Part shown: one piece after another, positions 24,523 through 33,065 of the stretch
Numbering within the stretch: the stretch's first letter is position 1
Layout: each line of letters begins with the position of its first letter
Assembly (NCBI RefSeq): GCF_001552355.1
Contig: NZ_BCRA01000030.1
Location: forward strand, 1 to 57,095
Direction of reading: 5' to 3'
Length of the DNA stretch: 57,095 nucleotides
Source: Microbacterium resistens NBRC 103078
GTDB taxonomy: Bacteria; Actinomycetota; Actinomycetes; Actinomycetales; Microbacteriaceae
Made by a program: the position numbers and the translations under genes
The notes under the pieces: model-generated
Told to the model about the DNA's origin: nothing
What the model saw: only the letters and a program-made list of their open reading frames with translations
Database searches by the model: none

Positions 24523-25596
24523 ATGGCACACGACGACTCGCAGGCTCTCGACAGGGCCTATCAGCCCTCCCCCGGGCTGAGCGTCGCAGTCAGCGATCCC
24601 GCGGAGAACCCGGGTCTTCCGCCGCACCGTGAGCGGATCACGGACAAGGACCCGAAGGCGATGAAGACGGCCGTCCGCACGGTCTACACGCTCTTCTACC
24701 TGTCCCTCGCGGGCAGCCTGTGGGCGGTCGCCGCCTACATGCTGTTCCCGATCGAGAGCGGCGCGCTCATCGACGTGCGCTACAACAACCTCTTCATCGG
24801 CCTCGGCATCGCCCTCGCGCTCCTCGCACTCGGCATCGGCGCCATCCACTGGTCCAAGGCCGTGATGAACGACAAGGAGTTCGTGGAGTCGCGCCACCCC
24901 ACCCGTGGTCGCGACTCGACACGCGCCGCCGCCGTCAAGGCGTTCGCGGACGCGAACGAGGAGTCCGGGTTCGGGCGCCGCACGATGATCCGCAACTCGC
25001 TCTTCGCCGCGCTCGTCGCCTCGATCATCCCCGGCGTGACGCTCTTCCGCGGTCTCGCCCCCCACAGCACCCCGGAGAACCCGATCGCGGGCGACCCGGT
25101 CCAGCTGCTCAAGCACACGATGTGGGAGAAGGGCGTGCGCCTGGCGCGCGACCCCGACGGCACCCCGATCCGCGCCGCGGACGTCACCCTCGGCTCCGCC
25201 GTGCACGTCATCCCCGAGAGCCTCACCGAGCTCGGCCACGACGGCGGGTACCTGGAGGAGAAGGCGAAGGCCATCGTCCTCCTCATGCGCCTGCTGCCCG
25301 AGCAGCTCATCGAGTCCGAGGAGCGCAAGGACTGGTCGTACGACGGCATCGTCGCGTACTCCAAGGTCTGCACGCACGTCGGCTGCCCGGTCGCGCTCTA
25401 CGAGCAGCAGACCCACCACCTGCTCTGCCCCTGCCACCAGTCGCAGTTCGATGTGACCGAGCACGCCAAGGTCATCTTCGGCCCGGCCGCCCGGCCGCTG
25501 CCGCAGCTGCCCATCACCGTCGATGACGAGGGCTACCTCGTCGCGCAGAGCGACTTCACCGAACCCGTCGGTCCGAGCTTCTGGGAGCGCCATTGA
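24523..25596 (+). CDS. qcrA: Cytochrome bc1 complex Rieske iron-sulfur subunit
   Basis: 357 aa, with the three N-terminal membrane helices (about 53-75, 88-110, 158-176) typical of actinobacterial QcrA. The [2Fe-2S] ligands are in CTHVGC (283-288) and CPCHQS (302-307). It oxidises menaquinol and passes electrons to QcrC. The ATG at 24523 is preceded by GAGGAG; a longer frame from 24493 adds only residues lacking family similarity. It overlaps qcrB by four bases. Confidence 0.97.
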   Translation: MAHDDSQALDRAYQPSPGLSVAVSDPAENPGLPPHRERITDKDPKAMKTAVRTVYTLFYLSLAGSLWAVAAYMLFPIESGALIDVRYNNLFIGLGIALALLALGIGAIHWSKAVMNDKEFVESRHPTRGRDSTRAAAVKAFADANEESGFGRRTMIRNSLFAALVASIIPGVTLFRGLAPHSTPENPIAGDPVQLLKHTMWEKGVRLARDPDGTPIRAADVTLGSAVHVIPESLTELGHDGGYLEEKAKAIVLLMRLLPEQLIESEERKDWSYDGIVAYSKVCTHVGCPVALYEQQTHHLLCPCHQSQFDVTEHAKVIFGPAARPLPQLPITVDDEGYLVAQSDFTEPVGPSFWERH

Positions 25597-27419
25597 GCAC
25601 CGCAACCGTCACCCCCGAGACGAAGGGCGACAAGAAGGACGAGAAGCCGCTCGGCGGCCGTTTCGTCGGCGCCACGGCGAACTACCTCGACGAGCGCACG
25701 AGCCTGTCCGGCTTCGTCAAGGAGCTCGGCCGGAAGATCTTCCCGGATCACTGGTCGTTCATGCTCGGCGAGATCGCCCTGTGGAGCTTCGTCGTGGTGC
25801 TCCTCTCGGGCACCTTCCTGACGTTCTTCTTCCAGGCGTCGATGGTTCCGACGCACTACACGGGCGCTTACGCCCCGATGCGCGGCATCGAGATGTCCGC
25901 GGCTCTGGAGTCCACCCTGCGGATCTCGTTCGACCTGCGCGGCGGACTCCTGGTCCGGCAGATCCACCACTGGGCCGCGCTGGTGTTCGTCGCCGGCATC
26001 GGCGTGCACATGCTGCGCATCTTCTTCACGGGCGCCTTCCGCAAGCCGCGTGAGCTGAACTGGGTGATCGGCTTCGTGCTGTTCATCCTCGCGATGGCCG
26101 AAGGCTTCACCGGGTACTCGCTGCCGGACGACCTGCTCTCCGGCAACGGCCTGCGGATCATCGACGGCATGATCAAGGGCATCCCGCTGATCGGAACGTG
26201 GACCTCGTTCCTGCTCTTCGGCGGCGAGTTCCCCGGCACCGACATCGTGGGCCGCCTGTACACCCTGCACATCCTGCTGCTGCCGGCCCTCGTCCTCGCG
26301 TTCGTGGTGCTGCACCTGATGCTCATGGTGATCAACAAGCACACGCAGTTCGCCGGCCCCGGCCGGACGAACGACAACGTCGTCGGCTACCCGATGATGC
26401 CGGTGTACATGTCCAAGATGGGCGGCTACCTGTTCATCGTCTTCGGCACGATCGTGCTGATCGCCTCCCTCTTCCAGATCAACCCGGTCTGGAACTACGG
26501 CCCGTACGACCCGTCTCCCGTGTCGGCGGGTACGCAGCCGGACTGGTACATCGGCTTCGCGGACGGCGCGCTGCGTCTGGCTCCGTCGAACCTCGACGTC
26601 GTGTTCCTCGGCCACACCTGGTCGTTCGGCATCCTGCTGCCGGTCGCCGTCCTCGGCATCTTCATCGTCCTGGTCGCGATCTACCCGTTCATCGAGGGAT
26701 GGATCACCGGGGACAAGCGCGAGCACCACATCGCCCAGCGCCCGCGCAACGCCGCCACCCGCACGGGCATCGGCGTCGCCGGCGTGATCTTCTACGCCGT
26801 GCTCTGGGCCGCCGCGTCCTCCGACCTCATCGCGACGCACTTCATGGTCACGATGGAGGGTGTCATCCACACGCTGCAGGCGCTGCTGATCCTCGGCCCC
26901 GTGCTCGGGTACTTCATCACGAAGCGGATCTGCATCGCACTGCAGAAGAAGGACCGTGAGATCGTGCTGCACGGCTACGAGTCCGGACGCATCGTCCGCC
27001 TCCCCGGTGGCGAGTTCATCGAGGTGCACAAGCCCGTGGACGTCTACGACCGGTGGAAGCTCATCGACGTCGACACCTACGAGCCGCTCGTGGTCCGTCC
27101 GAACGCCAAGGGCCGGATCCCGTGGACCGAGAACTTCCGCTCGGCACTGTCGCGCTGGTTCTTCGAGGATCGCCTGCAGCCGCTCACGCAGACGGAGATC
27201 GCTGCGGCCGACGCTCACCAGAGCCACGCGCTGCACGACGTCGACGAAACGGCTCACGAGGAGATCCTGGGCGCCCACGCCCGCGCCGGGGTCTCCGAGG
27301 ACCAGATCGAGCCGACCGACGAGGGACACATCGGCGAGACGCCGAACACTCCCAGCTCGGTCGTCGCGACGGAGCCGGTCAAGAAGCCGCGCAAGAAGCC
27401 AGAGGACGGAGAGAAGTAG
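25593..27419 (+). CDS. qcrB: Cytochrome bc1 complex cytochrome b subunit
   Basis: 608 aa. QcrB is the menaquinol-oxidising membrane subunit with two b haems. Haem-ligand His pairs lie in the helices containing RQIHHWAALVFVAGIGVHMLR and YTLHILLLPALVLAFVVLHLMLM; a PDWY motif stands at the quinol site in place of the common PEWY. A long charged cytoplasmic tail follows the last helix. The start is a TTG overlapping the qcrA stop (TTGA), so initiation depends on coupling. A strong hairpin terminates the operon 15 bases after the stop. Confidence 0.97.
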   Translation: MSTATVTPETKGDKKDEKPLGGRFVGATANYLDERTSLSGFVKELGRKIFPDHWSFMLGEIALWSFVVVLLSGTFLTFFFQASMVPTHYTGAYAPMRGIEMSAALESTLRISFDLRGGLLVRQIHHWAALVFVAGIGVHMLRIFFTGAFRKPRELNWVIGFVLFILAMAEGFTGYSLPDDLLSGNGLRIIDGMIKGIPLIGTWTSFLLFGGEFPGTDIVGRLYTLHILLLPALVLAFVVLHLMLMVINKHTQFAGPGRTNDNVVGYPMMPVYMSKMGGYLFIVFGTIVLIASLFQINPVWNYGPYDPSPVSAGTQPDWYIGFADGALRLAPSNLDVVFLGHTWSFGILLPVAVLGIFIVLVAIYPFIEGWITGDKREHHIAQRPRNAATRTGIGVAGVIFYAVLWAAASSDLIATHFMVTMEGVIHTLQALLILGPVLGYFITKRICIALQKKDREIVLHGYESGRIVRLPGGEFIEVHKPVDVYDRWKLIDVDTYEPLVVRPNAKGRIPWTENFRSALSRWFFEDRLQPLTQTEIAAADAHQSHALHDVDETAHEEILGAHARAGVSEDQIEPTDEGHIGETPNTPSSVVATEPVKKPRKKPEDGEK

Positions 27420-27433
27420 TCCTCCCTCCCCCA

Positions 27434-27475
27434 TGACAGAGCCCCGTCCGGGTCACCGGACGGGGCTCTGTCATG
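27434..27475 (+). terminator. qcrB terminator
   Basis: A perfect 19-bp inverted repeat (arms 27434-27452 and 27457-27475) with a four-base loop directly follows qcrB. No T-run follows. Confidence 0.9.
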
Positions 27476-27501
27476 CTCCCCCGGTCCAGGGCACGCCCGC
27501 G

Positions 27502-27507
27502 TACGCT
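27502..27507 (+). promoter_or_regulatory. -10 element of the rhodanese gene
   Basis: TACGCT, six bases before the ATG at 27514, consistent with a leaderless mRNA. Confidence 0.55.
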
Positions 27508-27513
27508 GAGATC

Positions 27514-27933
27514 ATGATCGACCGCCAGGACTACTTCGCCGCCAAGCTCGCCTTCGAGACCGATGCCAGCGATCTTCACGCCGCACGCTCCGCCGGCGAC
27601 CCCGTCGTGGTGGTCGACGTGCGCTCCGAGGAGGCCTGGGCGCAGGGACGGGTCCCGGACGCCGTCCACATGCCCTACCGCGAGATCGCCGAGCGGGCGT
27701 CGACCGAGATCCCCGCCGATGCGGACGTCGTCGTCTACTGCTGGAGCCCGGGCTGCAACGCGGGCGCCAAGGGCGCCCTGGAGTTCGCGAAGCTCGGATA
27801 CCGCGTGCGCGAGATGATCGGAGGCTTCGAGTACTGGGCCCGGGAAGGCTACCCCGTGGAGGATGCGGACGGCGTGCACCGCCGTCCGGTGGATCCTCTC
27901 ACCGGCATCCCTCGCGTCCGTCATCGCGCCTGA
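27514..27933 (+). CDS. Rhodanese-like domain protein
   Basis: 139 aa, a single rhodanese domain. VVVVDVRSEEAWAQGRVPDAVHMPYREI is the conserved first half; the active-site Cys is in VYCWSPGCNAG, where the loop has an extra Cys five residues on. Rhodaneses transfer sulfane sulfur to thiol acceptors. A longer frame exists upstream but lies inside qcrB in another phase. It has its own leaderless promoter between the qcrB terminator and the threonine leader. Confidence 0.92.
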   Translation: MIDRQDYFAAKLAFETDASDLHAARSAGDPVVVVDVRSEEAWAQGRVPDAVHMPYREIAERASTEIPADADVVVYCWSPGCNAGAKGALEFAKLGYRVREMIGGFEYWAREGYPVEDADGVHRRPVDPLTGIPRVRHRA

Positions 27934-27975
27934 CCGAGGTCGTCCCGGCCGTCGTCCCCGGATCGCCTGACGTGC

Positions 27976-27981
27976 TATCGT
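27976..27981 (+). promoter_or_regulatory. Extended -10 promoter of the threonine leader
   Basis: TATCGT preceded by TGC, an extended -10, six bases before the leader peptide ATG. The leader would therefore be transcribed without a 5' untranslated region. Confidence 0.55.
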
Positions 27982-27987
27982 CGGCGC

Positions 27988-28041
27988 ATGCGAATGCTGC
28001 AGGTCACGACGACGCCGGTTCCTCTCCGGCGCGACCTCTAG
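27988..28041 (+). CDS. Threonine attenuator leader peptide
   Basis: 17 codons giving MRMLQVTTTPVPLRRDL and a TAG stop. Three consecutive Thr codons (ACG at 28006, 28009 and 28012) sit in the middle. The ATG is six bases after a TATCGT hexamer, so it is probably leaderless; a second in-frame ATG is at 27994. It is followed by alternative hairpins and a terminator and then by a threonyl-tRNA-synthetase paralogue. Together this fits ribosome-mediated attenuation: stalling at Thr codons when charged tRNA-Thr is scarce would allow readthrough. The peptide itself probably has no other function. Confidence 0.8.
   Translation: MRMLQVTTTPVPLRRDL
28002..28036 (+). promoter_or_regulatory. Attenuator pause hairpin (1:2)
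   Basis: GGTC (28002-28005) pairs with GACC (28033-28036), and CGCCGG (28013-28018) with CCGGCG (28026-28031). The Thr codons lie in the internal loop and inner stem, so a ribosome stalled on them would open this hairpin. Confidence 0.65.
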
Positions 28042-28072
28042 CGACACCACGCATGACGCACAGCCCGGGGAG
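28022..28072 (+). promoter_or_regulatory. Attenuator antiterminator pairing (2:3)
   Basis: CTCTCCGG (28022-28029) can form an 8-bp helix with CCGGGGAG (28065-28072), with one G-U pair. It uses the distal arm of the pause hairpin and the left arm of the terminator, so it excludes both. This is the alternative structure expected for attenuation. Confidence 0.6.
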
Positions 28073-28084
28073 ACACCCCGGGCT
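28062..28084 (+). terminator. Attenuator terminator (3:4)
   Basis: A 9-bp perfect GC-rich stem (28062-28070 with 28076-28084) and a five-base loop, followed by TCGTCGTCT. It lies between the leader stop codon and the synthetase gene. Confidence 0.8.
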
Positions 28085-28132
28085 TCGTCGTCTCCGGTGT
28101 CCTCTCCGCGCACTCACCCTGGAGAAGGACAG

Positions 28133-29341
28133 ATGGACAACGATCACCGCGTACTCGGCCGAAGACTCGGCCTCTTCGAGACCAGCGCCGACATCGGCGC
28201 CGGTCTCCCCCTGTGGCTCCCGCACGGCGCGGCCGTCCGCGCCTCCCTGGAGCAGTTCGCCGCCGAGATCGCCCAGGAGACCGGGTGCCGACGTGTCTAC
28301 ACCCCCGTGCTCGCACGGCGCTCCCTGTTCGAGCGGAGCGGCCACTGGGACAAGTTCGCCGCCGACATGTTCCCCGCCATGCGCGTCGGCGGAGACGAGC
28401 TCGTCCTCCGGCCGGCGAACTGCCCGAGCCACGTCCAGGTCTACGCGGCCGAACCGCACAGCTGGCGGGACCTCCCCGTCCGCCTCACCGAGTCGGCTGC
28501 GATGTTCCGCAGCGAGCTCACCGGCGTCCTCGGCGGTCTGAGCCGCGTCCGGCAGATCAGCCTGGACGATGCGCACGTCTTCTGTCGGCCCGACCAGGTC
28601 GTGGAGGAAGTCGTCACCGCGGTCGACGCGATCCTCCGGGCCTACGACGTCCTCGACATCGAGATCTCGTACATCCGCCTCTCCGGACGCGACCTGCGAG
28701 AGGCGTCGGCGTACGCGGGATCCGACGAGGACTGGCGAGCGTCCGAGCAGGACCTCCTGGACGCTCTCGACCGGCGGGGGCTGCCGCATCGCCGAGCCGA
28801 TGGGGAGGCGGCCTTCTACGGGCCCAAGATCGACGTCCAGGTGATCGATGCCGCCGGGCGGGAGCTGACCCTCTCGACCGTCCAGGTCGATCGCGTGCTG
28901 CCCGCACGATTCGATCTCCGCTACACCGACGCGCACGGACGCGTCGCGCGTCCGGTCATGGTGCATCGCGGACTCATCGGATCGATGGAGAGGCTCGTCG
29001 CGCTGCTGATCGAGCGCTACGAGGGGCGCTTCCCGACCTGGCTCGCGCCCGTGCCGCTCGCGCTCGCGCCCGTCCGCGTCGATCGGCACGGGACCCCGGC
29101 GGACGCTGTGGCCGAGCGCTTCCGCGCGGCCGGGATCCGTGTCGAGGTCGCGCGCCGCGGCTCCCTCGGCTCGCGCGTGCGCGGCCTGCAGGAACGCCGC
29201 GTGCCCCGCGTGGCGGTCCTGGGCGACCGCGAGGCCGCCGAGGACCTCCTCAGCGTGAACGGGAAGGCCGTCGCGGTCGATGACCTCATCACCGGAATGC
29301 AGGAGGAGATCCGCCGACGCTCATCGGTCTTCCTGGTCTAG
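28133..29341 (+). CDS. Threonyl-tRNA synthetase paralogue lacking TGS and editing domains
   Basis: 402 aa, against about 640-680 for full ThrRS. It contains the class II catalytic core (about 20-295) and a C-terminal anticodon-binding domain (about 300-395). The three zinc ligands that select threonine are kept: Cys97 in NCPSH, His148 in DDAHVFC and His278 in VHRGLIGSMER. Motif 2 reads MFRSELTG...GLSRVR. The N-terminal TGS and editing domains are missing, so it could not clear Ser-tRNA itself. Start ATG at 28133 has GGAGAAGGA upstream. The Thr attenuator suggests a backup or stress-induced enzyme; a full-length thrS would be elsewhere. Confidence 0.9.
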   Translation: MDNDHRVLGRRLGLFETSADIGAGLPLWLPHGAAVRASLEQFAAEIAQETGCRRVYTPVLARRSLFERSGHWDKFAADMFPAMRVGGDELVLRPANCPSHVQVYAAEPHSWRDLPVRLTESAAMFRSELTGVLGGLSRVRQISLDDAHVFCRPDQVVEEVVTAVDAILRAYDVLDIEISYIRLSGRDLREASAYAGSDEDWRASEQDLLDALDRRGLPHRRADGEAAFYGPKIDVQVIDAAGRELTLSTVQVDRVLPARFDLRYTDAHGRVARPVMVHRGLIGSMERLVALLIERYEGRFPTWLAPVPLALAPVRVDRHGTPADAVAERFRAAGIRVEVARRGSLGSRVRGLQERRVPRVAVLGDREAAEDLLSVNGKAVAVDDLITGMQEEIRRRSSVFLV

Positions 29342-29355
29342 TTCCGCCGCACAGC

Positions 29356-29396
29356 GAGATCGGGCCCCGGGACCGATGGTCCCGGGGCCCGATCTC
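29356..29396. terminator. Bidirectional terminator between ThrRS paralogue and ctaF
   Basis: A perfect 19-bp inverted repeat (29356-29374 and 29378-29396) with a three-base loop, placed between two convergent genes and able to serve both. Confidence 0.9.
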
Positions 29397-29411
29397 GAGG
29401 CGCTCTCCCGC

Positions 29412-29846
29412 TCAGCGGGCGAAGTTCCCGCGGTAGTACTCGTAGACCCAGCCGACGATCGCCACGACGAAGATCGCGATGGAGATCGGGAACAGGAACT
29501 GTCCCACGGCCAGGCCGATCATGCCGAGGGCCGCGGAGCCTGCGAGCACGATGGGCCACCACGACCACGGGCTGAACTCGCCGAGCTCCGGGTCCCCGTC
29601 GTCGATGTCGGCGGTGAGGATGTCCTCGGGGAGCTGGCCGCCCTGCGCGCGGTGCGTGCGGTCCAGGTAGAAGGCGATCATGGCGGACATGAACGCGGTG
29701 AAGAACAGGGCCACGGTCCCGACCCACTCGATCGCCGTGACGAGCTCACGGTCCGGGTGGGCGAGGATGTTCCAGCCGGTGTAGACGACCCCGACGAGGG
29801 CGAAGAACGCGGTCAGGATCCACCACAGGATGACGTTGTCGCGCAT
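29412..29846 (-). CDS. ctaF: Cytochrome c oxidase subunit IV (actinobacterial CtaF)
   Basis: 144 aa with four membrane helices: two at the N-terminus (about 5-25 and 38-60) and two at the C-terminus. The central loop with HRAQGGQLPEDILTADIDDGDPELGEFSP and WSWWPIVLAG is characteristic of the actinobacterial subunit IV. It is an accessory subunit of the aa3 oxidase. It lies three bases after ctaD and ends the ctaC-ctaD-ctaF operon. Confidence 0.96.
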   Translation of the reverse strand: MRDNVILWWILTAFFALVGVVYTGWNILAHPDRELVTAIEWVGTVALFFTAFMSAMIAFYLDRTHRAQGGQLPEDILTADIDDGDPELGEFSPWSWWPIVLAGSAALGMIGLAVGQFLFPISIAIFVVAIVGWVYEYYRGNFAR

Positions 29847-29849
29847 GGC

Positions 29850-31580
29850 TTACTTGGCCTCTCCTTCGGCGACGCCCGCCGCGACCGGGTGCTCCGCGGC
29901 CTCGGGGTGGTTGAGGTCGAACGCAGGACGCTCGCTGCGGATGCGCGGGATCGACGTGAAGTTGTGCCGCGGCGGCGGGCAGGAGGTCGCCCACTCGAGG
30001 GAGGCGCCGTAGCCCCACGGGTCGTTCACGGTGACCTTCGGCGCCTTGCGGGCCGTGATCCAGACGTTCAGGAAGAACGGCAGCATCGAGGCGCCGAGGA
30101 TGATCGCACCGATCGTGGAGACCTGGTTGCCCCACGTCCAGTTGTCGAACGAGGAGTAGTCCGCGTACCGGCGAGGCATGCCGTCCACGCCCAGCCAGTG
30201 CTGGATGAGGAACGTCATGTGGAAGCCGATGAACAGCATCCAGAAGTGCACGTAGCCGAGGCGCTCGTTGAGCATCCGTCCCGTCCACTTGGGCCACCAG
30301 AAGTAGAAGCCCGCGAACATCGCGAACACGACCGTGCCGAACACGACGTAGTGGAAGTGCGCGACGACGAAGTACGAGTCGGACAGGAAGAAGTCCAGCG
30401 GCGGCGAGGCGAGGATGACGCCGGTCAGACCGCCGAAGACGAACGAGACCAGGAAGCCGAGGGCGAACACCATCGGCGTCTCGAAGGTCACGGAGCCGCG
30501 CCACATCGTGCCGATCCAGTTGAAGATCTTCACACCCGTCGGCACGGCGATGAGCATCGTCATGAGGGCGAAGAACGGCAGCAGGACCGATCCGGTGACG
30601 TACATGTGGTGCGCCCACACGGCCACGGACAGCGCCGCGATGGCGATCGTCGCGTAGACCAGGGTCTTGTACCCGAAGATCGGCTTCCGGCTGAAGACCG
30701 GGAAGATCTCGGACACGATGCCGAAGAACGGCAGCGCGATGATGTACACCTCGGGGTGGCCGAAGAACCAGAACAGGTGCTGCCACAGCAGGACGCCGCC
30801 GTTGGCCGGGTCGTAGATGTGCGCGCCGAGGACGCGGTCGGCCGCCGCCGCGAGCATCGCCGCGGCGAGCACCGGGAACGCCATCAGGATCAGCAGGCTC
30901 GTGATGAGCGTGTTCCAGGAGAAGATCGGCATGCGCCACATGGTCATTCCGGGAGCGCGCATCGTGATCACGGTGGTGATGAAGTTCACCGCGCCGAGGA
31001 TCGTGCCGAAACCGGACAGACCCAAGCCCAGCATCCAGAGGTTGCCTCCGGCGCCCGGAGAGAACGAGGCGTTCGCGAGCGGCTGGTAGGCGAACCACCC
31101 GAAGGAGGCCGCACCCTGCGGGGTCAGGAAGCCTGCGACCGCGATCGTCGAGCCGAACAGGAAGATCCAGAAGGCGAACGCGTTCAGACGCGGGAAGGCG
31201 ACGTCCGGCGCACCCAGCTGCAGCGGCAGGATCGCGTTCGCGAAGCCCGCGAACAGCGGCGTCGCGAACATCAGCAGCATGATCGTGCCGTGCATCGTGA
31301 ACAGCTGGTTGTACTGCTCCTTGGTCGGGATGATCTGCATCCCGGGAGCGAAAAGCTCCGCACGGATGATCAGCGCCATCACGCCGCCCAGGAGGAAGAA
31401 CAGCACCGAGGCGATCAGGTACATGTACCCGATGGTCTTGTGGTCCGTCGACGTCAGCCACTTGACGACGATGTTGCCCTTCTGCTCCACGCGGGTGGTG
31501 GTGAGCAGCGCCGCCTGACGCGGCGGGATCGTCGTCGGGCGTGCGCCCGCTTCGGAGGTTCCCGGGAGAGTGGAGGTCAT
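29850..31580 (-). CDS. ctaD: Cytochrome c oxidase subunit I
   Basis: 576 aa. The catalytic subunit reduces O2 at the haem a3-CuB centre. Twelve membrane helices are expected; signature stretches include [11 protein letters not shown] (haem a ligand), [11 protein letters not shown] (CuB His cross-linked to Tyr), WAHHMYVTG (CuB His pair) and [11 protein letters not shown] (haem ligands). The start at 31580 is five bases after the ctaC stop. Longer reading in this frame overlaps ctaC and is not coding. Confidence 0.98.
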   Translation of the reverse strand: MTSTLPGTSEAGARPTTIPPRQAALLTTTRVEQKGNIVVKWLTSTDHKTIGYMYLIASVLFFLLGGVMALIIRAELFAPGMQIIPTKEQYNQLFTMHGTIMLLMFATPLFAGFANAILPLQLGAPDVAFPRLNAFAFWIFLFGSTIAVAGFLTPQGAASFGWFAYQPLANASFSPGAGGNLWMLGLGLSGFGTILGAVNFITTVITMRAPGMTMWRMPIFSWNTLITSLLILMAFPVLAAAMLAAAADRVLGAHIYDPANGGVLLWQHLFWFFGHPEVYIIALPFFGIVSEIFPVFSRKPIFGYKTLVYATIAIAALSVAVWAHHMYVTGSVLLPFFALMTMLIAVPTGVKIFNWIGTMWRGSVTFETPMVFALGFLVSFVFGGLTGVILASPPLDFFLSDSYFVVAHFHYVVFGTVVFAMFAGFYFWWPKWTGRMLNERLGYVHFWMLFIGFHMTFLIQHWLGVDGMPRRYADYSSFDNWTWGNQVSTIGAIILGASMLPFFLNVWITARKAPKVTVNDPWGYGASLEWATSCPPPRHNFTSIPRIRSERPAFDLNHPEAAEHPVAAGVAEGEAK

Positions 31581-31585
31581 CCTGG

Positions 31586-32485
31586 TTACTTCCCTTCTTC
31601 CTCGGAGGTCGGCGCGCCCGTGCCCGGAAGGTTCGCGAGCCGGTCGTATGCGTCGGTGATGTCGCCGGTGTTGCCCTCGTCGCGCAGCGTCTCGAGGTAG
31701 GCGTCGTAGTCGGCCTGGCTGACCACCTTGACGTTGAAGAGCATCATCGAGTGGTACTCGCCGCAGAGCTCGGCGCACTTGCCCTGGTACTCGCCGATGC
31801 GCGTCGGGGTGAAGGACCAGGAGTTGTCCTTGCCGACGTACATGTCCTTCTTGTACAGGAAGTCGATGATCCAGAACGAGTGGATGACGTCGCGGGACTG
31901 CAGCTCGATGCGGACCTTCTGGTCCACCGGCAGGTACAGCGTCGGCAGGGCCTCCTGGTCGACGTTGCCGTCCTTGTCCGGCTGCGCCTGGATCCCCATG
32001 CTCCAGACGGCGTCCGAGTTGTCCTCGTCCTCGCCGTCGTACTGGAAGTCCCAGGACCACTGCTTGCCGATCGCGGTGATCGAGACGTCCGGGTCCTCGT
32101 ACTGGGTCTCGATGATCGTCTGGTCACGCGCGGTGAAGGCGAACATGCCGGCCACGAGGATCAGCGGCACGATCGTGTAGAAGATCTCGATCGGCATGTT
32201 GTAGCGCAGCTGCACCGGCAGGCCGGTCTGGCCCTTGCGACGGCGGTACGCGATCGCGGCCCAGGCCATCAGGCCCCACGTGATCACGCCGACGGCGAGC
32301 AGGACGATCCAGGAGTTCACCCAGAGGGCGGCGACGCGGTCCGTGTGGTTGGTGGCAGGAGTGCCATCCTCAACGAAGCCCGGGAGGAAGCCGTGGAGCT
32401 CGGTGGGAGAGCATCCCGCCAGGGCCACAGCTGCCGCGACTCCCAGAGGGAGCGCAGCCCAACGAAGGCGGCGTTTCGAAGGCAC
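31586..32485 (-). CDS. ctaC: Cytochrome c oxidase subunit II
   Basis: 299 aa lipoprotein. The signal peptide ends in lipobox ALAGC (Cys25). Two membrane helices follow, then the cupredoxin domain with the CuA site [12 protein letters not shown] and upstream His in DVIHSFWI. It accepts electrons from QcrC. No fused cytochrome c domain is present, in line with the bcc-aa3 supercomplex. The start is a GTG with GAAAGGTG upstream. Confidence 0.97.
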   Translation of the reverse strand: MPSKRRLRWAALPLGVAAAVALAGCSPTELHGFLPGFVEDGTPATNHTDRVAALWVNSWIVLLAVGVITWGLMAWAAIAYRRRKGQTGLPVQLRYNMPIEIFYTIVPLILVAGMFAFTARDQTIIETQYEDPDVSITAIGKQWSWDFQYDGEDEDNSDAVWSMGIQAQPDKDGNVDQEALPTLYLPVDQKVRIELQSRDVIHSFWIIDFLYKKDMYVGKDNSWSFTPTRIGEYQGKCAELCGEYHSMMLFNVKVVSQADYDAYLETLRDEGNTGDITDAYDRLANLPGTGAPTSEEEGK

Positions 32486-32521
32486 GGTGCACCTTTCAGA
32501 TCTCGGACAGGGGCGTACCCA

Positions 32522-32527
32522 AGTCTA
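32522..32527 (-). promoter_or_regulatory. -10 element of ctaC-ctaD-ctaF
   Basis: TAGACT on the minus strand, about 36 bases before the ctaC GTG; this promoter would leave a short leader with a ribosome binding site. Confidence 0.5.
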
Positions 32528-32607
32528 GGGCAACCTCACACCCGATTCATGCCAACCACGCAGGTTCAGCGAGGTCGCGACGGCGTTTCCGGGTGGTTGC
32601 CGAGGGG

Positions 32608-32973
32608 TCAGTGGAAGCTGTCGCCGCAGGCGCAGGAACCCTGCGCGTTGGGGTTGTCGATCGTGAACCCCTGCTCCGAGATCGTGTCCTTGAAGTCGAT
32701 CGACGCGCCGTCGAGGTAGGGCACGCTCATGTTGTCGACGATGACCTCGACGCCGTCGAAGTCGACGGTCTCGTCGCCCTCGAGATAGCGCTCGTCGAAG
32801 TAGAGCTGGTAGATGAGACCGGAGCAGCCGCCGGGCTGGACCGCCACCCGCAGACGCAGGTCGTCACGGCCTTCCTGCTCCAGCAGGCTCTTCACCTTCT
32901 GCGCGGCGGCGTCGGTGAGGCTCACGCCGTGGGCGTGGGTGGTCTCCGGGGTCGTCAGGGTGGTGTCGCTCAT
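32608..32973 (-). CDS. erpA: Iron-sulfur cluster insertion protein ErpA
   Basis: 121 aa A-type carrier. The three conserved cysteines are Cys50 in PGGCSGLIYQ and Cys114/Cys116 in GSCACGDSFH. These proteins pass Fe-S clusters to apo-proteins. AAGGAG lies five bases before the ATG. It stands alone, upstream of ctaC on the opposite flank of the promoter region, with no other suf genes nearby. Confidence 0.95.
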   Translation of the reverse strand: MSDTTLTTPETTHAHGVSLTDAAAQKVKSLLEQEGRDDLRLRVAVQPGGCSGLIYQLYFDERYLEGDETVDFDGVEVIVDNMSVPYLDGASIDFKDTISEQGFTIDNPNAQGSCACGDSFH

Positions 32974-33025
32974 GTCGCTCCTTCGGAAGGCCCCTGGCAG
33001 GGCACGGGCTCTCCCCCGAATTCTA

Positions 33026-33059
33026 CCGCCGGCCCCGCCGCCCGGGGCGGAGCCGGCGG
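33026..33059 (-). terminator. Terminator after the dipeptidase gene
   Basis: An 8-bp outer stem (33026-33033 with 33052-33059) and 5-bp inner stem separated by one mismatch, six bases after the dipeptidase stop and before erpA. Confidence 0.7.
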
Positions 33060-33065
33060 CAGGGC

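Noticed and set aside
27961..28132. T-box riboswitch before the ThrRS paralogue
   Set aside because: No T-box consensus or specifier stem is seen; the Thr-rich peptide and paired hairpins fit ribosome-mediated attenuation better.
28097..28132. Upstream GTG start for the ThrRS paralogue
   Set aside because: It would begin inside the attenuator tail and lacks a ribosome binding site, while the ATG at 28133 has a good one and matches the start of the catalytic core.
29280..31700. 806-codon plus-strand frame opposite ctaD
   Set aside because: Antisense artefact over a clearly coding oxidase gene.
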